Source: an uncultured Eubacteriales bacterium
GTDB lineage: Bacteria; Bacillota; Clostridia; Christensenellales; UBA1242
NCBI GenBank assembly: GCA_958420145.1
Contig: CATZIR010000015.1
Span: 1-11,371 of the forward strand
Length of the DNA: 11,371 nucleotides
Direction: 5' to 3'
The notes below the pieces were generated by a model. It saw only the letters and a program-made list of their open reading frames with translations, was not told the DNA's origin and ran no database searches. The translations under genes were made by a program, and so were the position numbers. Positions 6,695 through 11,371 of this stretch are shown here, piece by piece (position 1 is the first letter of the stretch; each line of letters starts with the position of its first letter).

Positions 6695-6922
6695 CTATTC
6701 TCCAAGAAATTTTTTGAAAATCTTTAGACTTTCGCTATCGCAAAATTCAAATTCCTTGCAAATATGTCTTTCAAAATCGACATTTTTTGGGTCGGAGTAA
6801 AAATTGCGATAAGAAACTTCTATATCTTCTATCTTTATATTATGATAAGGGTCGGTCATTTTGTGACTTAGTCCACCAAGTTTGTACTCTCTAGATAGAA
6901 TAATAAGATTTTCGTTTTCCAT
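6695..6922 (-). CDS. Small acidic protein upstream of mazF, candidate antitoxin
   Basis: A 75-residue protein encoded immediately before mazF with one base between stop and start, the position and order of an antitoxin gene. I do not recognise the family. The N-terminal part (about 5-30) contains [20 protein letters not shown], and the rest is acidic and probably helical, ending in [13 protein letters not shown]. It lacks the short N-terminal strand and two helices of the ribbon-helix-helix antitoxins that normally accompany EndoA, and it is not an obvious AbrB-type protein either. The start is ATG 6922 with GGTGGAG ending six bases upstream; a GTG at 6934 overlaps that site and is less likely. 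I found no convincing promoter directly upstream: a TAAAAT lies about 20 bases before the start but has no good -35. The antitoxin role is inferred from position only. Confidence 0.8.
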   Translation of the reverse strand: MENENLIILSREYKLGGLSHKMTDPYHNIKIEDIEVSYRNFYSDPKNVDFERHICKEFEFCDSESLKIFKKFLGE

Positions 6923-6953
6923 AATATTCTCCACCTTTGCTAATTTTAAACAT

Positions 6954-6978
6954 AAAAAAAGCCATTAATTTATGGCTT
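6954..6978 (-). terminator. Rho-independent terminator of the 131-residue gene
   Basis: On the minus strand AAGCCAT / ATGGCTT pair around a six-base loop (AAATTA) and are followed by a run of T. It lies about 40 bases after the TAG at 7018-7020 and isolates this gene from the mazF pair. Confidence 0.87.
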
Positions 6979-7017
6979 CAATTATATATTTTGTCGTTTT
7001 TATTTTTTTATGCAAAA

Positions 7018-7413
7018 CTACATTGTTTTTTCTTCATTCTTAATAAAATCGTTGCTAATTTCAAAAATAAGAGAATTGTTTTTTCTGATGGCAATGCTGT
7101 ATCTAAGCGACATTTCATTGCTTGTTTCAAGATTCATCAAATGCTCATAAATTTTGTTTTGAAGTTCAAGACAGTCTTTAAAAACTTGCTTTGATTTTTC
7201 AAACTCTACTTCTCTATATGAACTTTTTGTATCATAGTAAATTTTTCTAGAATCTAAAATTAAGTCATTAACTCTTCTAAGAAATAAGACTAAAACTTTT
7301 TTCTTTTTCTCATCTTCCATAGTTCCATTAAGAACATCTTTCATATTGTCACTGTACATTTGTCTTTTTCTTAAAATTTCTGAATATTCTGTCATAAATT
7401 TTTCACTTGCCAT
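7018..7413 (-). CDS. Unrecognised helical protein, 131 residues
   Basis: I do not recognise this protein. It is highly charged and predicted almost wholly helical, without a signal peptide or membrane segment, so it is probably cytoplasmic. A lysine-rich patch (EDEKKKK, 33-39) is followed by a helical stretch LVLFLRRVNDLILDSRKIYY (41-60) and a long charged helix (about 65-95). In style it resembles the two helical proteins at 9967-11269, but I see no shared motif strong enough to call it a relative. The start is firm: AGGAG seven bases before ATG. It is a single-gene unit between a near-perfect promoter and a terminator, which implies good expression. Confidence 0.85.
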   Translation of the reverse strand: MASEKFMTEYSEILRKRQMYSDNMKDVLNGTMEDEKKKKVLVLFLRRVNDLILDSRKIYYDTKSSYREVEFEKSKQVFKDCLELQNKIYEHLMNLETSNEMSLRYSIAIRKNNSLIFEISNDFIKNEEKTM

Positions 7414-7437
7414 ATAATCTCTCCTATTTACATTAGA

Positions 7438-7465
7438 ATTATAGCATAAATCAATAATATGTCAA
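7438..7465 (-). promoter_or_regulatory. Strong sigma-A promoter of the 131-residue gene
   Basis: The minus strand reads TTGACA (7460-7465), a 16-base spacer and TATAAT (7438-7443), both perfect, with TGC before the -10 giving an extended element. It is the best promoter in the window. The 156 bases from 7466 to 7621 hold no gene and no convincing GC-rich terminator for acpS; only A/T self-complementary stretches are seen there. Confidence 0.85.
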
Positions 7466-7621
7466 TACTAAGTTTTAAAAAATGACAGCACTTGGCTATT
7501 ATTTTTCCGCCTTCTTGTTTATAACTTAATACCTAAGCAAATACAAATAATTAGCAATATTTTACTTAAAAACTTTTTTAAATTTTCGCTAGACTTTAAT
7601 AATTTTTTTCTACTAATCTAC

Positions 7622-7981
7622 TTATAGTACTTGACATACGGCATAAGCATAGTCGCCGTCATGGCTAATACTAATATCTATTTGAGTGCAGTTTATACTA
7701 GATAGATAGTAGTTTAGTTCAGGTGTAAAATTAAGCATAGGCGCTCCGTTTTTCTCGTGCAATATTTCTAAGTTAGTTAATCTTATTTGCCCGCCAATAC
7801 CCATTTTTAAGGCTTTTAGAATTGCTTCTTTACAAGCGTAAAGTCCTGCCAAAGTTTGTGCTTTATTTTTCTTAGAACCAATATATTCTAATTCGCTTTT
7901 CGTGAAGTATTTTTTCAAAAAACTGTCACTGTCTACCAGCGAATTGAACCTAGAAATTTGTGCAATATCACAACCAATCAT
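7622..7981 (-). CDS. acpS: Holo-[acyl-carrier-protein] synthase
   Basis: Transfers the 4'-phosphopantetheine group from coenzyme A to a serine of acyl carrier protein, activating it for fatty-acid synthesis. The 119 residues match the usual AcpS length. Motifs in order: IGCDIAQISRF (2-12, with the magnesium-binding Asp5), FTKSEL (26-31), AGLYACKEAILKALKMGI (45-62, with Glu52 as metal ligand), NGAP (78-81) and ISISHDGDYAYA (103-114). The ATG overlaps the TGA of recX by four bases (ATGA), and GGAGAGG within the end of recX serves as ribosome site, so the two are coupled. It is the last gene of the yigZ-methyltransferase-recX-acpS operon. Confidence 0.97.
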   Translation of the reverse strand: MIGCDIAQISRFNSLVDSDSFLKKYFTKSELEYIGSKKNKAQTLAGLYACKEAILKALKMGIGGQIRLTNLEILHEKNGAPMLNFTPELNYYLSSINCTQIDISISHDGDYAYAVCQVL

Positions 7982-8583
7982 TCCACCTCTCCTTTCAAAA
8001 CTTTCATAATCTCATCTGGTCTAAACCCCTTGCCCACAAGGTATCTATACAATTTTAGATAGTTTTCTTTTGTATCTTCTTTGTTTTTCATATACTTTTC
8101 TTTTAATGCTACAATTTGCTCAACTTGGTCGTCCACATCGTTTAGGGCACTATCAATTAGTTCCTCACTCACGCCTTTGGCAAGCAACTGTTGTTTTATG
8201 TTTCTAACGCCGTCTTTTTTTAGGTGGTGACTTAGGTAACTATCAACATATCTTTCGTCGTTAATAAAGTCGTATTCGCCTAACTTTTTTACTACAAACC
8301 AAATAGTTGCTGGTGCATAGCCTTTTTCTTGAAGGTAATTTTCAACTTCTCTTTTTGTTTTATATCTAGTGCTGACAAGTTTTAGTGCTTTTTCGTACGC
8401 TAGACCTTTTTCACTTTCTAGTTGAATATTTTCTAGTACTTTTTCATCTATCATCATTCCAACTTTTAGATTATGTTTCATCACAGTTTCTAGCATAAGT
8501 GCACAAAAATAACTGCCATCTAGGTTGACATTAACTTTATTTTTATCTCTCGCTTGAATTTTTAATCCTGTTATTGTTTTCAT
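7978..8583 (-). CDS. recX: Regulatory protein RecX
   Basis: RecX binds RecA filaments and modulates recombination and the SOS response. The 201 residues are in the normal range. A beta-rich N-terminal segment (1-50) is followed by three-helix repeats: ALKLVSTRYKTKREVENYL (66-84) with EKGY (86-89), LGEYDFINDERYVDSYL (101-117), GVRNIKQQLLAKGVSEELID (125-144), and a last repeat ending YLVGKGFRPDEIMKVL. It starts five bases after the TAG of the methyltransferase gene with a modest AGGG site, and ends by overlapping acpS. No SOS box is evident because it lies inside an operon. Confidence 0.94.
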   Translation of the reverse strand: MKTITGLKIQARDKNKVNVNLDGSYFCALMLETVMKHNLKVGMMIDEKVLENIQLESEKGLAYEKALKLVSTRYKTKREVENYLQEKGYAPATIWFVVKKLGEYDFINDERYVDSYLSHHLKKDGVRNIKQQLLAKGVSEELIDSALNDVDDQVEQIVALKEKYMKNKEDTKENYLKLYRYLVGKGFRPDEIMKVLKGEVE

Positions 8584-8588
8584 TTTCC

Positions 8589-9188
8589 CTACTTAGTGCA
8601 ATACAAAATGTAGTAGCCACTATCTCTCTTTAAAATTTCCACATTGCTATATATTGAACTTAGGTGTTTTCTTATGCTATCTTCGCCGTGTTTTTTCTTG
8701 ATGACAAACACAAGTTTTCCACCATCAACCAAATGCTCGTATGCACCTTCTAAAATATTTAGCAAATTTTTCTTGCCTGCTTTTATTGGCGGATTCGTGA
8801 TGATATACTCAAACCCCTTACCTATGGCTTCGTAGGCGTTGGACACACAAACTTTATTAATATTTTTAATGCCATTTAGTTTTATATTTTCTTGCGATAG
8901 TTCCACTGCCGTTTTGTTAATGTCGCACATCGTAAAGTTTGCGTCACTAAACAAACTCGCTAAAACTATTGCAATAGCACCATAGCCACAACCTATATCT
9001 AAAACTTTGCCTGACAAATTAAAATTTTTTGCCACAGTTTCGATTAGCACTTTTGTGCCGTAGTCCACTCTATCTTTAGAAAAGATATCGTCACAGGACC
9101 TAAAAACAAATTCCTTATCAAACATCTTTTCATTAAAGGTAAAATAATCACTTTCGCTATGTTCCTTCGCTATAAAATAATGTTCCAT
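8589..9188 (-). CDS. Class I SAM-dependent methyltransferase, RsmC/YbxB type
   Basis: A methyltransferase of the small-domain (MTS) group whose members include RsmC, which makes N2-methylguanine in 16S rRNA, and Bacillus YbxB. The 199 residues correspond to the single-domain form. Motifs: VLDIGCGYG (62-70) for AdoMet binding, Asp89 at the end of strand 2, and TNPPIKAGK (131-139), the catalytic NPP loop typical of N2-guanine or amino-group methylation. The N-terminal HYFIAKEHSESDYFTF (3-18) is also typical of this group. Start ATG 9188 follows AAGGAG. It lies 28 bases after yigZ and five bases before recX. The exact rRNA target is inferred from family membership. Confidence 0.9.
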   Translation of the reverse strand: MEHYFIAKEHSESDYFTFNEKMFDKEFVFRSCDDIFSKDRVDYGTKVLIETVAKNFNLSGKVLDIGCGYGAIAIVLASLFSDANFTMCDINKTAVELSQENIKLNGIKNINKVCVSNAYEAIGKGFEYIITNPPIKAGKKNLLNILEGAYEHLVDGGKLVFVIKKKHGEDSIRKHLSSIYSNVEILKRDSGYYILYCTK

Positions 9189-9216
9189 ATATCTCCTTAA
9201 TAAGACTAAATATCAT

Positions 9217-9825
9217 TTAGAAAAATATCTCTTGACTAGACAAAATATTAACATCTCTACAAAAAATATTATTGATATTTTTTATCAAATTTTGTTTATT
9301 TTCTATTTCACAAATAACTTGCACCATAATCTGCTGTCCAAATTCGGTTTTGACCAACTTGACACCAGTTATTTTTTTGATTAGTTCCGTAAGTTTTATT
9401 TCGCTTGGGACTATTACAAAATTTAGCAATGCACACTCTTGAATCTCTTTTATTCCACTAATAGTCAAAACATCGCTTGCCGAATTTGAGTATGCACGAG
9501 TAAGCCCACCAGCGCCGAGTTTAATTCCACCAAAGTATCTAACTACCACGATAAGAACATTATCTATCTTCTTTTTCTGTATGCAATCTAGTATTGGTTT
9601 GCCTGCTGTTCCCTGTGGCTCTCCAGCGTCGCTACACTTTTGTTTTGTATTAATGCTATAGGCATAGCAAATATGAGTGGCGTCGTAATATTTTTGTTCA
9701 AGAGCCTTTAATATTTCTTGCGCTTTTTCTTCGCAATCAACACAATACGAAAAAGAAAAAAATTTTGACTTTTGAATAATCGTCAAATTTTCGCTATCAA
9801 CTTGTATCGTCCTTATTGTTCTCAC
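9217..9825 (-). CDS. yigZ: YigZ/IMPACT family protein
   Basis: Member of the UPF0029/IMPACT family (YigZ in E. coli, YvyE in Bacillus); structural work places it with ribosome- or translation-linked proteins, but the biochemical role is unsettled. The 202 residues have the N-terminal IMPACT domain with DATHICYAY (48-56), DAGEPQGTAGKPIL (66-79) and VVRYFGGIKLGAGGLTRAYS (94-113), followed by a C-terminal ferredoxin-like domain (about 130-200). The start is GTG 9825, which puts the N-terminus where the family expects it. There is no Shine-Dalgarno site; a promoter ends six bases before the GTG, so a leaderless transcript is predicted. It is the first gene of the operon that ends with acpS. Confidence 0.95.
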   Translation of the reverse strand: MRTIRTIQVDSENLTIIQKSKFFSFSYCVDCEEKAQEILKALEQKYYDATHICYAYSINTKQKCSDAGEPQGTAGKPILDCIQKKKIDNVLIVVVRYFGGIKLGAGGLTRAYSNSASDVLTISGIKEIQECALLNFVIVPSEIKLTELIKKITGVKLVKTEFGQQIMVQVICEIENKQNLIKNINNIFCRDVNILSSQEIFF

Positions 9826-9831
9826 AAAGAA

Positions 9832-9859
9832 ATTATAAACTTTTTTTATAAATTATCAA
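9832..9859 (-). promoter_or_regulatory. Promoter of the yigZ-acpS operon, predicted leaderless
   Basis: The minus strand reads TTGATA (9854-9859), a 16-base spacer and a perfect TATAAT (9832-9837). Six bases (TTCTTT) separate the -10 from the GTG start at 9825, so the first transcribed base should be the G of the start codon. Confidence 0.7.
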
Positions 9860-9882
9860 AGTGAATAGCAACTTTTTGCAAC

Positions 9883-9902
9883 AAAAAACACCCATAGGGG
9901 TG
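9883..9902 (-). terminator. Rho-independent terminator of the 185-residue gene
   Basis: On the minus strand CACCC / GGGTG pair around a CTAT loop and are followed by TTTTTT. The stop codon lies about 65 bases before it. That gap holds another inverted repeat (ATGCTA at 9907-9912 and TAGCAT at 9945-9950) enclosing an A/T-rich loop. Confidence 0.85.
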
Positions 9903-9966
9903 CTTAATGCTATTTGAAATTATATTTTAAAATTTTTTACTCTTTAGCATATCTTTTAGTTATGTG

Positions 9967-10524
9967 CTAATTTTCATCTTGAAAATCTCCAAAGTTTTGA
10001 CTAAGATTTAGCGAAATTTTTTCTTCGTTGTCTGTTAAAATTTTATCAATAGTTGTTTTTTGCAATAGCACATCACAATAATGTTGTTTTATGATAGAAT
10101 TAATATTTTCCAAATAATCAACACTTTCTTTTGAACCATCTGCTTGTGCATTTGTAATTTCATCAAAAAAATTTTCTACGGTTATAAAATTCTTATAAAG
10201 TTCGTCGTAACAACTAATGCAAATTGATACAACCTTAACCGTGTCACCAAAGCCTTCGGCATCTACACATTTTTTTACAATTAATTCTATGTAGTCATCA
10301 ATGATTCGTTTTGACTTTTTTAAGATTTTCATTAATTGTTTCAAATGCTTTTTACGACTAAATGTCAATTTTAATAAATCTAAAGACATAGTTGTTGATG
10401 TCTTACTAGCATATTCCCTTTCTACATCTACGCACTTGTTAGCCTTTTCAAGTTTTTGATTAATTTTTTCAATTAAACTTGGAAAGTTACATCTTAAATT
10501 TAATAGTTCTACTACTGTCATCAT
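9967..10524 (-). CDS. Unrecognised helical protein, 185 residues, paralogue of the 220-residue gene
   Basis: I do not recognise the family. The protein is almost all helix with no signal peptide or membrane segment, so it is probably cytoplasmic. It is a clear paralogue of the neighbouring 220-residue protein: KLEKANKCVDVEREYASK (24-41) matches KLEKARKFIINERENANK there, both are followed by a S..xLK pattern, and the C-terminal ESVDYLEN...II...Y..LL..K..ID block (133-160) matches without gaps. Two ATG codons in a row begin the frame; AGGAG lies four bases before the first (10524) and seven before the second (10521), so the second may be used. It has its own promoter and terminator. Confidence 0.87.
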   Translation of the reverse strand: MMTVVELLNLRCNFPSLIEKINQKLEKANKCVDVEREYASKTSTTMSLDLLKLTFSRKKHLKQLMKILKKSKRIIDDYIELIVKKCVDAEGFGDTVKVVSICISCYDELYKNFITVENFFDEITNAQADGSKESVDYLENINSIIKQHYCDVLLQKTTIDKILTDNEEKISLNLSQNFGDFQDEN

Positions 10525-10539
10525 TTTTCTCCTAATTAA

Positions 10540-10568
10540 AGTTTACATCAACTTATCTACGATGTCAA
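10540..10568 (-). promoter_or_regulatory. Promoter of the 185-residue gene
   Basis: The minus strand reads a perfect TTGACA (10563-10568), a 17-base spacer and TAAACT (10540-10545), followed by AGGAG before ATG 10524. Confidence 0.7.
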
Positions 10569-10578
10569 TACCAAAAAT

Positions 10579-10601
10579 AAAAAAGGTGAATTAACTCACC
10601 T
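10579..10601 (-). terminator. Rho-independent terminator of the 220-residue gene
   Basis: On the minus strand AGGTGA / TCACCT pair around GTTAAT and run into a T-rich tract. It begins six bases after the TAG (10607-10609) and sits just before the next promoter. Confidence 0.9.
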
Positions 10602-10606
10602 ATAAA

Positions 10607-11269
10607 CTAATTTACGTTTTCATTTTCAATTTCATTTTTATTTTCGCTTTTATTTTTATTAATTTTATCAAGTGCAGCGGCTATTGTTCTGTCTCTCAAT
10701 TCTTCTACTTCTTTATTCATCTGTTCTTCTTGTTCAACCGAGAAAGTTGTATGCTCATCTATATAGCAAAAACTATCAAGTTGCACTTTTGCTGATAATA
10801 AATTACTATAAAGATTTTCTATAACCCTAAGTGAATTTTGCAAATGATCAATACATTCATGAAATCCACGTGTATCAACTTCAATTAGAGAATCTAATTT
10901 TCTACCCACAACATCAAATGCATTACTAATAAGATTGGAAATTTTATCAAAATTTTGCATAATGGAAAAATAAAATAAAAAATTTCCGTGCTTTACATAA
11001 TTATCAAATTGTTTGCTAAATACTCCTAAACTTTTAGTTAGAATTTCAGTTATTTTTTCGCAGTTATTATTCAAAGTCGATAAACTTTTATATTGTTTAT
11101 AAGAAATTTTAAGTGCATTTATCGAAAGTAAAGGAAGATGTTTATTAGCATTCTCTCTTTCATTTATTATAAATTTTCTTGCCTTTTCCAATTTTATAGA
11201 TATATCAAGAATTTTTTCCTTAAAGTGATATTGGTTTTCAGCCAACTCCTTTAGTATCACATTATCCAT
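10607..11269 (-). CDS. Unrecognised helical protein, 220 residues, paralogue of the 185-residue gene
   Basis: I do not recognise the family. It is nearly all helix and soluble, with the same two conserved blocks as its neighbour: KLEKARKFIINERENANK (26-43) and ECIDHLQN...VI...Y..LL..K..LD (138-165). It is longer because of a glutamate-rich helix (about 177-205) and a low-complexity tail of N, K and E at the C-terminus (about 203-220). The start is supported by GAGGTGAG just before ATG 11269. Its own promoter and terminator make it a single-gene unit, arranged like the 185-residue gene, as expected for a tandem duplication that copied the whole transcription unit. Confidence 0.87.
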   Translation of the reverse strand: MDNVILKELAENQYHFKEKILDISIKLEKARKFIINERENANKHLPLLSINALKISYKQYKSLSTLNNNCEKITEILTKSLGVFSKQFDNYVKHGNFLFYFSIMQNFDKISNLISNAFDVVGRKLDSLIEVDTRGFHECIDHLQNSLRVIENLYSNLLSAKVQLDSFCYIDEHTTFSVEQEEQMNKEVEELRDRTIAAALDKINKNKSENKNEIENENVN

Positions 11270-11286
11270 AAACTCACCTCTAATAA

Positions 11287-11316
11287 ATTATATCATTAAT
11301 TGTATATTAAAATCAA
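11287..11316 (-). promoter_or_regulatory. Promoter of the 220-residue gene
   Basis: The minus strand reads TTGATT (11311-11316), an 18-base spacer and a perfect TATAAT (11287-11292) with TGA before it, an extended -10. GAGGTGAG follows before the start codon. Confidence 0.7.
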
Positions 11317-11342
11317 TACTTAATTTAAAAAGAAGTATTAAC

Positions 11343-11371
11343 TTACTTAGAAAACTCATCTTTATAAACAG
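11343..11371 (-). CDS. Possible C-terminal tail of a further minus-strand gene
   Basis: One minus-strand frame entering the window reads VYKDEFSK and ends with TAA at 11343-11345. A weak stem AAGTA / TACTT followed by CTTTTT comes directly after it, as expected for a terminator. Only eight codons are visible, so this is a guess from position and layout; no function can be given. Confidence 0.25.

Noticed and set aside
6691..6705. TTG 6705 as the mazF start
   Set aside because: It would place the GGAG site inside the gene and add four residues not expected in the family; ATG 6693 has correct spacing.
7466..7621. Small gene or RNA in the gap downstream of acpS
   Set aside because: No frame with a ribosome site is present and only weak A/T-rich self-complementary stretches are seen; nothing can be supported.

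Overview
The window is AT-rich. Every gene I can support lies on the minus strand. Gene content and signals point to a low-GC Gram-positive bacterium (Bacillota), probably a gut-type Clostridia or a relative: prolipoprotein diacylglyceryl transferase with Firmicutes-style motifs, an EndoA-type MazF, RecX, AcpS, a YigZ/IMPACT protein, a BspA-type leucine-rich-repeat surface protein, consensus sigma-A promoters and AGGAG Shine-Dalgarno sites. The code is standard: TAA, TAG and TGA all end intact genes. The species cannot be fixed from the sequence alone.

Layout, from low to high coordinate (so from the 3' end of the minus strand upstream). At 1-774 lies lgt, cut by the window edge just before its stop. 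At 871-2310 is a BspA-type repeat surface protein that looks dead: its expected start codon is ATA and repeat 4 carries an in-frame TAG. At 2546-3766 is an unrecognised 406-residue two-helix membrane protein with its own promoter and terminator. At 3845-6266 are three tandem paralogues of a membrane-anchored, matrixin-like zinc protease; the two at lower coordinates form an operon. At 6358-6922 mazF sits directly behind a 75-residue gene that does not look like the usual ribbon-helix-helix antitoxin. At 7018-7413 is a small helical protein on its own transcript.

At 7622-9825 is a housekeeping operon read yigZ, then an RsmC/YbxB-type methyltransferase, then recX, then acpS. At 9967-11269 two helical proteins of unknown function are clear paralogues of each other, each with its own promoter and terminator. 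The last bases may hold the tail of one more minus-strand gene.

The lgt and yigZ-to-acpS parts are conserved core functions (lipoprotein maturation, tRNA/ribosome-linked functions, RecA control, acyl-carrier-protein activation). The rest is accessory and mostly exported or of unknown function. The points most worth a second look are: three genes (lgt, the middle protease, yigZ) whose -10 box ends exactly six bases before the start codon with no Shine-Dalgarno site, which predicts leaderless mRNAs; the protease triplet with aspartate as third zinc ligand; the unusual partner of MazF; the two lesions in the BspA-type gene; and the paralogous helical pair.
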